64,000 nucleotides of DNA from Evernia prunastri (lineage: Eukaryota > Ascomycota > Lecanoromycetes > Lecanorales > Parmeliaceae), in the NCBI GenBank assembly GCA_003184365.1, contig NKYR01000095.1, positions 1 to 64,000 on the forward strand, written 5' to 3'. Every line of letters starts with the position of its first letter. The stretch's first letter is position 1. Below the pieces are notes generated by a model, which saw only the letters and a list, made by a program, of their open reading frames with translations, did not search any database and had not been told where the DNA came from. This document shows positions 32,977 to 43,295 of this stretch, piece by piece. The position numbers and the translations under genes are program-made.

Positions 32977-33867
32977 ATGGACTCCTTCTTCCACATCCAA
33001 GGCGACCCCGCCTCCCCACTCGCACCGCTCATCCTCATCCATGCCGTCTCCGGCTTCGCCCTCCCCTACCTCTCTCTCGGCCCCCTCTCCGCCACCTCCT
33101 CCTCCTCCTCCCAACCCCGCCCCGTCTACGGCCTCAGCTGCCCCATCTACGAATCCAAATCCTACCGCCTCCCCACCTCCTTCGCAGCAGCCGCCCGCGA
33201 ATACGTCGACCGCATCCGGAGCGAGATCCCCCACGGGCCCTACATCCTCGGCGGCTGGTCCATGGGCGGCATGATCGCGGTCAAAATGGCCGAGATGCTG
33301 GAACAAGATGGGGAAGAGGTGCTGGGTGTCGTGTTGATCGACAGCGCGAATCCGGAGGGCTATCCTGCTTTCCGCGACGCGGGCGAACGGGCCGACGTCG
33401 CCGAGTGGACGTACAGGGCGTACGCGGGACGGAGCGGGCTGCCTGGGCTGGAGGAGCTGGGCTGCGATGGGGAGGGCGACGAGAGGGATAGCGGACTTGG
33501 CGATGAAGACGTCGAGGACGACGATGATGACGAGGTGGATGTGCTGGAATACCTGCCCCGGATGCGGAAACACGTCTACAACAGCTTGGATCTGCTCGCG
33601 CACGCGGGCCAGGGCGGGTTTCTGCCCCGCGCGCTCCGGAGCCCGGTGACGTTGCTCAAGTGCGCGCGGCTCGCGGCGCTGCCGGTGGCTATGGCGCAGG
33701 AGAGGAGGGATGCGGTTCGGCTTCGCTTCGAGGACGGGCGGGCGGGGTGGCCGATGGAGAGGTTCGAGAGCGTGGAGGTGGATGCGGCGCATGATGATGT
33801 CTTTGATCCTGAGCATGTTGGTGCGGTTACGGGGATTTTGAGGGGCGTGCTGGATGGGATGAGGTGA
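32977..33867 (+). CDS. Stand-alone thioesterase (alpha/beta hydrolase)
   Basis: Single-exon gene of 296 residues with the plan of the thioesterase domain found at the ends of PKS/NRPS enzymes. Residues 18-27 (Leu-Ile-Leu-Ile-His-Ala-Val-Ser-Gly) form the oxyanion region, Gly-Trp-Ser-Met-Gly-Gly at 93-98 carries the nucleophile Ser95, Ile-Asp-Ser at 121-123 offers the acid, and His of Ala-Ala-His-Asp-Asp near the C-terminus completes the triad. A Glu/Asp-rich insert (about residues 165-190) sits in the lid region and looks flexible. Such enzymes release or edit acyl chains held on a carrier protein. Its stop is 159 bp from the stop of the asparagine-synthetase-like gene on the other strand. 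The start is the first ATG of the frame. The substrate is unknown; no carrier-protein gene is adjacent. Confidence 0.8.
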   Translation: MDSFFHIQGDPASPLAPLILIHAVSGFALPYLSLGPLSATSSSSSQPRPVYGLSCPIYESKSYRLPTSFAAAAREYVDRIRSEIPHGPYILGGWSMGGMIAVKMAEMLEQDGEEVLGVVLIDSANPEGYPAFRDAGERADVAEWTYRAYAGRSGLPGLEELGCDGEGDERDSGLGDEDVEDDDDDEVDVLEYLPRMRKHVYNSLDLLAHAGQGGFLPRALRSPVTLLKCARLAALPVAMAQERRDAVRLRFEDGRAGWPMERFESVEVDAAHDDVFDPEHVGAVTGILRGVLDGMR

Positions 33868-34026
33868 GATGAGATGAGATGATATATTGTGATAGAGAGT
33901 ATTCAACTTTTCATTCAACTTTTAATTCGTCCATTCATTCTTTCATTCAACCATTTGTTCATCCGATCCTTCCTTGCCCCCCCCCCTCCCCCCCTCTTTC
34001 CCCCCTGCCCAGAACAACCCAATCCC

Positions 34027-36789
34027 TCATTCCCTCGATCCCTCCCCCCTGCCTCCTCCCCGTTCACCCCTCTCCCCAGAGCCCATTCCCCCAACCCCAA
34101 ACCTCCTCCCCAAAACAACCCACTGCGCCAAACAAATCACAAGCCTGAACTCCCCATCATCCCCCTTTGGCCCCCTCTCCCTTTTCCCCTCCCTTCCACC
34201 ATCCTTTCCACCATCCCCATCCCCCCCAAACGCCCCATCCACAACCTCCCCGAACGTCCTCCCACCCTTCCCATCCCCATCCCTATTCACATCCCCATTC
34301 CCATCCCCATCCCCACCACCACCCCTCCACGCCAGAAACCCCAACCGGTCCACATTCTCCTCCGTCACAAGCCGCCGCACGAGCCGGTGCAGGGGGCCGC
34401 CGGGGCCGTAGCGCACGGGCGCGCTGTAGGGGTGTTTGGGCGCGGCGTGGATCTCGGGCGTGATGAAGGGGAGGGCGGCGGCGCGGAGGATGGATTTCGT
34501 TGCGAATGTTACGGGGTGGGTATCGCCTTCTTCCCGTTCTTTGCTCGGTGGGGAATTGGGGTCCATGTCTTTGGTGTCATCGTTAGCGCCGTTGCTGTTG
34601 CTGTTGCTGTTGTTGTTGTTCTTGTTCTTGTGGTTGTTTTCCTCAGCACGGTGCTGCTGCTGCGCCTTGTCCCCTTCCAGCCCCGTTCGACCGGACGCTT
34701 CGGTCCCGAGCCCAGCGGCGCGGATCTTCACCCCTGGCGGCAACCCGTCCGCGTACTCCGTCAGCCGGTGGTCCAGGAACGGCGTCCGGCCTTCGATGCC
34801 GTGCGCCATCTCGCCGCGGTCGCCGAGGCAGGACAGCAGCAGGTTCTCGAGGTGCGCTTTGCGGAATATGTAGCTGGCTGTGTGCAGGGGGTGCCAGGTC
34901 TCGCGCATTTTGGCGAGGACGGGGGCGGGGAGGGGGGTCGTGTAGAGGGTGTGCGGGGATGGGGGGGATTGAAGGAGGGAGGGGATGAAAGGGAGGGCGG
35001 GGTAGGTGGTGGACATGTGGAGGGGGGTTGTAGTTGCGGTTAGAGAGTTGGGGGAGGGGGAGGGATGGTTGGTGCTAATTGGAGGGGATAGGGTAGTGCT
35101 GGTTGGAGGGGATAGATCGGCTTCGGCTTTGAGGAGGTGGGCTTTTCGAACCGAGTCGGGGATGAGGGAGGGGGGGAATGAGTGGTCGGGTTCGCGGAGG
35201 TAGTCGGGGAGGAAGAGGGGGTATCCGGCGAAGAGTTCGTCGGAGCCTTGGCCTGGAGGATTGTTATCAGTGTTGTTCGAAAGGGGAGCGTGGGGGATGG
35301 GTTTATGAAGGAATAAGAATAGGTGAAGATTGTTTATGTATATTGGATGTAATTTTTCACCACACATACCATTGATGAGAACGCGGAAGCCCTTCTCACG
35401 CACTAGCTCCGAAAGAGCGTACACTCCCACAAAATTCAGATCTGGATTCGGCTGTTCGTCCATCCAGGTCGCGTCCTCAAACCGATCGGCGAGAGCTTGT
35501 TCGTTCATATGTTTCTTGTATAGCTCAACGCCCAGAAAGTCGGCTGTGCGGCTTGCGATTGCTAGTACAACATTCAGTAACATCTTTCACTGAGTAGGGG
35601 AAAGTCAGATCCTTGCTTAAGACACCCACTACTTACCCGATTCATCAAATCCGCTGTCCGCATCAAACGCAATGCAGAAGCAACTCAGTTTCTCAGTGAT
35701 GGCATCCCCTCCAACCTGTTGTCCCTCTCGGATCAAATGATTCACCATGCCTGCAACGACGGAGGAGTCTAAGCCGCCGCTTAAGGCGACTCCTACTTTG
35801 ACGTCGGCGCGGAGACGGACTCGAATTGCGTCGAGGAGACGAGAACGGACTCCCTCGATCATTTCATTCTCGGTGCGCAGCTCCTTTGTTAGCTGGGACT
35901 GAAAGTCAGTGCATTCGCAGGCCAAGAGGTTGTAGTTCTACTTGCCTTGTTAGGGAAGTCCACATCCCAATATTGTGTCTCTTGAATCGCATCATTTGGA
36001 TCGTTGAGGCGGGATATCAGGAAATGTCCTGGTCGTACCTTATCTGGAGTCAACGACCCACCCATCCGTAACCAGCAATTGTGGGGGCTAGCATACTTTC
36101 TGCACATCCTTGAAAATCGTCTCTGCACCAACCTGATAAGTCCCGTTGACAATGCCCTTCACATTCCACTCCGGCTGCCACCCCAACGGCATCATCGCTT
36201 TCATCTCAGCAGTGACCAACAGCTCCCCATCCACCACCGTCCAAAAAAGCGGCTTAATGCCGTAACGATCTCTCACAGCGAGGAAAATTTCCTTGTCAGA
36301 ATCATAAAGACATATGGCGAATTCGCCCCTCAGGTGAGACACGAAAGAAAAGCCGTAAGCTTTATACAGCGCGAGAACAAGTTCGCAGTCACTTCTCCCC
36401 TGGAACTTATAATCGAGCTTCTCGATCATCTCGGCGCGTAAACGGTCGTATTCGTAGATCTCGCCATTCACGACTGCGTGGACGCTCTGCTGCAGATCGT
36501 GCAGGGGCTGGGCTCCCGTTGGGCTGAGATCGTTGATCTCGAGCCGGACGTGTCCGAGCGCTGATGCGTGTACGTTTCAAGTCAGCTGGTGGTGCAGGCA
36601 AGCTTTGGGGCATTCCTCTCTGTGTGGAGGACCAACTCGATCATCGTGGCTGATCCACTGCCCTTGGGAGTCCGGCCCACGATGCTTGATTTGCGCAAGG
36701 CCGCTTTCGAGTTTCTGACATATCTTTGTCCTCGATCTGGTCTTGTTCGCATGATGCTCGAGAGCGACGATGGCTATGGAACCGCACAT
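34027..36789 (-). CDS. Asparagine-synthetase-like glutamine amidotransferase
   Basis: Minus-strand exons 36789-36633, 36560-36097, 36038-35946, 35898-35637, 35561-35370 and 35252-34027 join in phase to 797 residues. Met-Cys-Gly starts the chain, so Cys2 can serve as the glutaminase nucleophile; Arg-Gly-Pro-Asp and Val-Val-Asn-Gly-Glu-Ile-Tyr follow in the class II glutaminase half. The synthetase half has Ser-Gly-Gly-Leu-Asp-Ser-Ser (ATP pyrophosphatase loop), Gly-Gln-Gly-Ser-Asp-Glu-Leu-Phe-Gly-type signature and Gly-Arg-Thr-Pro-Phe-Leu-Asp-His. The enzyme would transfer glutamine nitrogen to an ATP-activated carboxylate. Two low-complexity inserts (Ser/Pro/Thr and poly-Asn) and a Gly/Asp-rich tail make it longer than the ~550-residue primary enzyme. 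Intron 3 has a GC donor (AAG|GCAAGT); the first donor (GTCCTC) is weak but fits the family. Divergent sequence and the neighbouring thioesterase suggest a specialised metabolite role. Confidence 0.8.
34255..34330. repeat. CATCCC/ATTCCC minisatellite in coding sequence
   Basis: Short tandem units CCCATCCCCATCCC and CCCATTCCCATCCCC encode the Gly/Asp/Asn-rich segment near the C-terminus of the asparagine-synthetase-like protein. Copy-number change in steps of three would be tolerated; others would shift the frame near the end. Confidence 0.7.
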
Positions 36790-37808
36790 TGTAGTCTACT
36801 GAGATTGGCAGATCGAGCAAGAGATGAAACATGAATATCGTATATAGTTCACGACGAAGATAGGAAAAGGAATCAAACAGCAGAAAATAGGAAAATGGGA
36901 AGAAGGAAAAAGCAACTTCAAGATGGCGTGCTTCGGTCATTGCTTGGCAGGCAGAGCCTTGCCTCTGTCATCTTTCCGAGTTATGTGAATCATCGCAACA
37001 TGTTCTTCTCCGTCTATACACCCCATACCCACCTGTCACCGTCCTCAACAGACCGACGTTTGGGGTTAGAAAGTGCTTGAATAGAGATGAGTGATAATCA
37101 AGGTCTGATGCTGGCAGTCAGCCCTACCAGAATAGTGGCCTTGGCACTTTTCTTCCCTTTCTCCGCAGATGTACTTCAGCTACTTTTTTTATTCCTAGCA
37201 TGATCAATTCATCGAATGGACTTCCCACCAAAATGTAAATACGACTTACGAATTAGTTGAGTCAGGCTCGGGCTCGGATGATCTTGCGAATTGGTTATGA
37301 TCGTTTCCTATGGAGCGGTGTGAAGGTTACTTGCGCCCATGCTAATTGGTTACAAGATAGTATAGGGTCCGACAGCGACAATCCCCGAAAGTTGTACTTA
37401 GGTGTGAGGGCATATTAATGTAAGACCAAGGTAAATGACGTGATAGATATCTTCATTACCATATATGAAAGAAGGATAGGGTCCGAGCCCACCGTTGCCT
37501 GAATCGCTTTCCACGAATCTGATCCGTGGGCATATACTTGTTTGATATGTCACAGTAAGCCGCAGCCAATGATTTGCCGCTTAGATTACCTTCCTGTTTA
37601 GGAATGTAACGTGGGAGTGGCAGCCTCTCTGCTGCACGATGACTCGAGCTGACGGCAGCACGCCCAATCAAAAATCTCTCATCATTCTCAGCCTCGTTGC
37701 CTATCGCTGCCTTCCACCCCACCTCATCTTAAAGCTGGTTCCATCTGACAGCTTCCTATACGCTATTCAGTATTTCATTTTCCTTCTATTCTATCTTATC
37801 ACACCAAA
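36790..37808. other. Divergent promoter region
   Basis: About 1 kb between the 5' ends of the amidotransferase gene (minus) and the NACHT-ankyrin gene (plus). It must hold both promoters. No other gene or clear motif was found. Confidence 0.45.
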
Positions 37809-40800
37809 ATGGATCCTCTTAGCATTTCCGTCAGCATAACTGCATTACTTGGGCTCACCTCAACGACCATGAAATACCTGAACGAAGTCAAGGGCGCTCC
37901 CGAAGATCGTGGACGGATTCTTTCGGAATTGGCCACTGTCAATCAATTTCTCTTCATCTTACAGGATCAGGCGGATCAAGCCAAGCAGGGTGATCAGTGG
38001 TCCTCGACATTACAATCACTCAATGTACCAGATGGACCGCTAGACCACTTTCGGAGAGCACTAGAGCGCTTGTCTACCAAACTTGGTCCCCCAGCTACAG
38101 GGCTCAAGAAACTGAGCAATGCCTTTGTTTGGCCCTTCCAGAAAGAGGAAGTCAAAGAAATTCTAGGCACCATTGAACGGCAGAAAACACTGTTCGAGCT
38201 GGCTCGGCAGAATGATCATATGTGAGATGTTTGGGCTATAACTCTGTGTCGGGTCGGTTCAAGCTAATGCATCTCTTCTGGCAGAAAGCTTTCCAAAGCC
38301 ATCAAGGATGATGTGACACTTCTGGGCGATGATGTCAAAGAGGTTGCTAGGGGAGTCAGTGAGATACAGATAAGTCCGTCATCCCAAGAAGTAGCATAGC
38401 AAGTTTCCTGCGGCTTAATTTCAAGAGCTACCCCTAAGCAATCAACATTCAAGTCATGCAACTCTTGTGTCTTTTCTTCTTTCATCTGAGTATATCTTGA
38501 GGTTCTCTGCTTTCTGAAATGGTATGTCTCCTGGTAGAACCTGCTCATGGACCACAGCCAGTGAACATCGCACAATCATTACATGGCTTGACGCGCCAGA
38601 CCCGTCGACGAATTACAACAGAGCGCTGAAAGCTCGTAATCCAAGAACAGGCTCATGGTTCATCGAACGCCGCGAATTCTCGCACTGGAAAACCACACGT
38701 GGTTCCTTGATTTGGTTGCACGGCAAACCAGGCTGCGGCAAGACTATCTTGGGCTCATTCATACTTCAGGATGTGCTCGATTCTTACCGTGCGAAGCCCA
38801 ATTCTGCCGTGCTGTTCTTCTATTTCGACTTCAATGATACCGACAAGCAAAAGCATGAGAGGTTGTTACGCTCATTGATCTGCCAGCTCTCCATGTACTG
38901 TTCAAATTCGATGCTCCAAGATCTGTACTCGTCATGCTCGATGGGCGCTCGGCAACCGAGTGGGGAAGTACTTCTAACAACGCTACGTCATATGATGGCC
39001 TCTATAAAAGACACGTACATCATCCTTGATGCTCTTGATGAATGTGTGGAACGGGATGAGCTTCTCACCGATATTGAAGAGATTTTATCATGGGAAAATG
39101 CGAATCTGCATTTATTGGCTACCAGTCCAAGGGAAAGAGACATCGAGGAATCTTTGACACCATAAGCAACCCTCGGAATCGGATCAATATTCAAACCGCA
39201 CTTGTCAACGCTGACATTCGCACTTACGTACACGACCGGCTTCAGATTGATCGAAAATTGAAAAAGTGGCACAAACGTCCCGAAGTGCAAATGGAGATTG
39301 AGACAACGCTAATGAAGAAAGCGGATGGAATGTGAGATAAGACGATCATTTTAATTCTCAGTATGCTTATCCTAGATTTCAGGTTTCGGTGGGCAGCATG
39401 CCAGCTCGATGCTTTAGGAGGCTGCTTCGATCTCCCTCACCTTCGCCAGGCTCTGGCATCTCTCCCCAAAACTTTGGACGACACATACGCGCGCATACTT
39501 TGCGACATTGACAAGAACCACAGCACTTACAGCCGGCAGATCTTGAAGATACTCCAGTGGTTGACCTTTTCTCTTCGGCCTTTGCGGCTCGGAGAACTCG
39601 CAGAGATCGTTGCCATCGACGTTGATGATACTCCTCGCTTCGACCCACAAAGACGATGGCCCGAACCACGAGATATACTCCTGCTGTGCTCGAGTCTCAT
39701 CACGCTAAGCAGTAATGACCGTTACGGTTTTGGGGGACAACACGGCCCCGAGTTCGGTGAAGATTACCAGGACCCGCCTGCCGGCAGTATATACTATAAT
39801 TCTGGGGTAGGCTCTATGACATATGTCAGACTGGCGCACTTCTCCGTCAAAGAGTATCTAGTTTCGGACAGAATTCAGCAAGGATCAGCTTCGCGTTGCA
39901 GCATCCGAGAAATAGAATCTCATGGGGTTCTAGCAGAAGATTGCCTTGCATACCTGTTGCAATTCGATGAGCCCGGTTCTTTGACGGATGAAAGCCTTGG
40001 TCTATCTCCACTTGCTGAGTATGCGGCAATGTTCTGGGGTGAACACGCCAAATTCGCCGAGGAAGGACTGATTACCACCACTACTCTCTTGAGTGTGGAG
40101 CTCTTGATGTCAGATGGAGAAAGCTTGTTGAATTGGGTCCGGATCTCTGATCCAGAGATACCTGATCCATATTACCTTGGGTTGTACGTGAACCTCCAAC
40201 AAGAAAAGACGGCCCCTCCAATATATTATGCAGCGAAGGCTGGTTTGCTCGAATCAGTCAAAATGTTGGTCAAGGAGGGCATGGATGTCAACGCGCAAGG
40301 CGGACGATATGGCGGTGCACTTTGTGTAGCGTCAGTCTCTGGACATTTTGATATCGTACGAGTTTTACTTGAGAGCGGAGCCGAAATCAACGCTCAAGAA
40401 AGTCACTATGGTACTGCACTTCATGAAGCGCCAGGCTCTGGATATCTTAATATCGTACGAAGTTTATCTGAGAGCGGAGCTGAGACTAACGCTCAAGATA
40501 AAAGCCATCACACTGCACTTTGTGCAGCGTCATCCATTGGAAATTCTGATATCGTACGGCTGTTACTTGAGAACGGAGCTGACATCAACGCTCAAGATAG
40601 AAACTTTGGTACTGCACTTCAAGTAGCATCACGATCTGGACATATTGATATGATACGAATGTTACTTGAGAACGGAGCTGATGTCAACGCTCAAGGTGGA
40701 CACTATGGTACTGCACTCATGGAAGCATCACTGAGAAGTGATGAGGAAGTGGTGAAAGTGCTGCTTGCGAACGGAGCTGATATCAATGCTCGAAGTAAAG

Positions 40801-41939
40801 AAGATGATACTGCGCTTATAGCAGCATCACGTGAAGGTTCAGAGAGCGTGGTAACATTGCTGCTTGAGAACGGAGCTAATGTCAACACTCAAAGTGGACA
40901 CTACGGTACTGCACTCATGGCAGCATCACTAAGACGTAATGAGGAAGTGGTGAAAGTGCTGCTTGCAAACGGAGCTGATGTCAATACCCACGCACTTTTC
41001 GCAGCATCAAAAAACGGTGAAGAGGTAATCGTGAGATTACTGCTTAGCAGTGGCGCTGATGCCAACGCTGTGGGTGATCAACAGAAGAGTGCCTTGCAGG
41101 CTGCTTCAGAAAAAGGCTTTGAGAAAGTTGTAAAATTACTGCTCGAGAACGGGGCTAATGTTGATGCTCGAGGTGGAGAGTACGGCACCGCACTAAACGC
41201 AGCATCTAGATGGGGGTACCAGGAGGTGGTGAAATTGCTGCTTGAAAATGGCGCTGATGTCAACGCCGTGTACGGTAAGTCGCGTTACACTGCATTACGG
41301 GCTGCTTCAGTCTCGGGCTTTGAGAACGTTGTAAAATTACTGCTCGAGAACGGGGCTAATGTTGATGCTCGAGGTGGAGAGTACGGCACCGCACTAAACG
41401 CAGCATCTAGATGGGGGTACCAGGAGGTGGTGAAATTGCTGCTTGAAAATGGCGCTGATGTCAACGCCGTGTACGGTAAGTCGCGTTACACTGCATTACG
41501 GGCTGCTTCAGTCTCGGGCTTTGAGAACGTTGTAAAATTACTGCTCGAGAACGGGGCTAATGTTGATGCTGGAGGTGGAAAGGACGGCACCGCACTAAAC
41601 GCAGCATCTAGATACGGGCACGAAGAGGTGGTGAAATTGCTGCTTGAAAATGGCGCTGATATTAACGCCATGTACGGTAAGTCGCATTACACTGCATTAC
41701 AGGCTGCTTCAAAGGGGTGCTGTGAGAACGTGGTGAGGATACTGCTTGACAAAGGAGCGCATGTCAACGTTGATGGGGTATCTTGGGCGTTGAGAGATGC
41801 ATATTATTGGGGGTGCGATGATGTGGCGAAGCTGTTGATAGCAAAGGGAGCTGTGGTGCCAAAGAACAGGTTCAGAACTCCGCTTGACGATAACGAAAAC
41901 GAAGAAGAAGACGACGTGGGCTGGCGATGGGGGAAATAG
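37809..41939 (+). pseudogene. NACHT-ankyrin STAND (NLR-like) gene with frameshift
   Basis: Proposed exons: 37809-38221, 38285-38358, 38558-39331 (interrupted) and 39383-41939. Residues 1-137 match the fungal STAND N-terminal region (Met-Asp-Pro-Leu-Ser-Ile-Ser-Val-Ser). Exon 3 encodes the linker Trp-Leu-Asp-Ala-Pro-Asp-Pro-Ser, Walker A Gly-Lys-Pro-Gly-Cys-Gly-Lys-Thr and Walker B Ile-Ile-Leu-Asp-Ala-Leu-Asp-Glu-Cys of a NACHT-type NTPase. The frame then hits TAA at 39163-39165 after Ser-Leu-Thr-Pro, while the family sequence (Ile-Ser-Asn-Pro-Arg-Asn-Arg) continues one frame over from 39162: one base is missing near 39160. The last exon carries the rest of the NACHT module and about 17 ankyrin repeats from ~40200, several nearly identical. 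Intact relatives act in non-self recognition and programmed cell death. The exon 2-3 intron is uncertain. Gene decay, assembly error or an allelic variant are all possible. Confidence 0.75.
41127..41571 (+). repeat. Perfect 201-nt tandem unit within ankyrin array
   Basis: From 41127 to 41369 each base equals the base 201 positions later (to 41570), so more than two exact copies of a 201-nt unit lie in tandem, flanked by less perfect copies. A unit is two ankyrin repeats (33 + 34 residues). The first difference on the right is C at 41370 against G at 41571. Confidence 0.85.
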
Positions 41940-42024
41940 TTGGTTTTCGAGGGCAAACTGCATCAACTACCAGATTTGAAATCCAAACTACACCAACTAC
42001 CATATATGTGAAAATCAACTACTC

Positions 42025-42995
42025 CACTATCAGTTGCACTGATAGTGAAGCAGTTTTGATATGAAATTTAATGGGTAGCGATAGGCACACACCACATTTT
42101 CATAGATGTACACCACACTTCTAAACATGTACACCCCTCTTTACAACAGTATTTTGCCTACGTTTTAAAGAAGATTCACCGCATCAAGATAAATTACTTC
42201 ATTAATCTATTCGGATAGCACACCCCGAGGGCACGATTCGGGGTGCGATGTGAATTATCAGTCTACGAGATGATATCGCCTTGTGCGGTGATAAGCCATA
42301 TTCTACTCCGAAACTGTTCGAATAGCGCACTCTTTAGAATAGAATACTCTTTCTCCGAAGAGTGCTCCTCGAAGAGTATATTTCCAGTATTTTCAATAAA
42401 TACCGATAGTGCGTCAAATTCGATCCCGGGTCGTATTCTTGGGGTGCGCTATCCGAGTAGTCTTAGGGTAGAGTGTAATCTTATCACCTTATGCGATGAT
42501 AAGTCACTCTCTACCCCGGGAGATGCGCTATCCGGGTAGTCTCGGGGCAGAGTGAAACTATCCGGGTAGCGCACCCCCCGGGGTAGGGGGTGACTTATTA
42601 TCGCATAAGGTGATAGATGTGTGAAAACGAGTTGCGCGCGAAATACTCGTGTTACTAGCCTATATCTGTCTAGCGAAGGAGGGGGGTGTACATGTAAGGA
42701 AATGTGGTGTACATCTATAGAAATGTGGTGTGTGTGCCTAGAAAATAAGAAGCCCACTTCACCACTAGAACCAGCGCCATTAGGATTCGAACCTAACACA
42801 AACTAAATACCTCCAGACCACATGCCTATCCACACCCAATTTAATTAGACGTAGAAAAAAAGTGTCCTAAGGCTGAGTGTCAAGACACTAACTCAAATAG
42901 GACGCCAAGCCAAAAACCCTAGCCCTCAATATCAAGAAATTTCTTCAAAAATCATGAAAAATCCGAATCTCAACAAAACTGCTTCACTATCAGTT
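42025..42995. mobile_element. Nested fold-back (MITE-like) element
   Basis: Two nested pairs of inverted repeats: ACTGATAGTGAAGCAGTTTTG at 42038-42058 matches the complement of about 42969-42989, and 42081-42140 matches the complement of 42680-42741 at roughly 52 of 60 positions (ATAGGCACACACCACATTT...). A third pair lies inside (about 42478-42525 against 42582-42616, CACCTTATGCGAT type). A 10-bp perfect palindrome (CACTATCAGT-TGC-ACTGATAGTG) marks the left edge at 42025-42047. No open frame is present, so any movement would be non-autonomous. Confidence 0.6.
42766..42835 (-). other. tRNA-like sequence with Pol III box B
   Basis: On the minus strand TTAGG-TTCGAAT-CCTAA forms a perfect T-arm and matches the box B consensus GGTTCGANTCC. 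About 35 nt upstream TAGGCATGTGG resembles box A. The expected 5' acceptor strand and a convincing anticodon arm are missing, so this is not called as a tRNA gene; a tRNA-derived SINE head or a decayed tRNA is likelier. Confidence 0.4.
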
Positions 42996-43201
42996 GAACC
43001 AGTTGGTTTTGAAATTGTTGGAATTAATGGTCTAAGTGGTCTCTAGGCATAGATGTATGTATTGCATGCTATGTAATGACTTGATTGAGGCTTAAGAACT
43101 ATGTAAGAAGGATGCATGTAGGACGCTATTTATGTGCAGTGCGGAGACCTAGTGATTAGTAACCACTTAGCAGGCCATTGATTGGCTGATTCCAACAGAA
43201 A

Positions 43202-43295
43202 TTCAAACTGCATCAACTATCAATCGATAGACCTCAAACTGCACCACCACCAACTACGAGAAACCAACGGTTCCACTGATAGTGAACCAGTTAGT
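43202..43295. repeat. Direct repeat of the 41955-42057 segment
   Basis: CAAACTGCATCAACTA at 43205-43220 and CACTGATAGTGAA further right recur in the same order as at 41955-42057 (CAAACTGCATCAACTA then CACTGATAGTGAA). The two segments flank the fold-back element and could be the ends of a larger composite. Confidence 0.45.

Noticed and set aside
32950..33918. Minus-strand 322-codon frame opposite the thioesterase
   Set aside because: Arises from the third-position GC bias of the thioesterase gene; composition rich in Arg, His and Pro and no motif.
42766..42835. Functional tRNA gene
   Set aside because: Only the T-arm is convincing; acceptor stem and anticodon arm cannot be formed.
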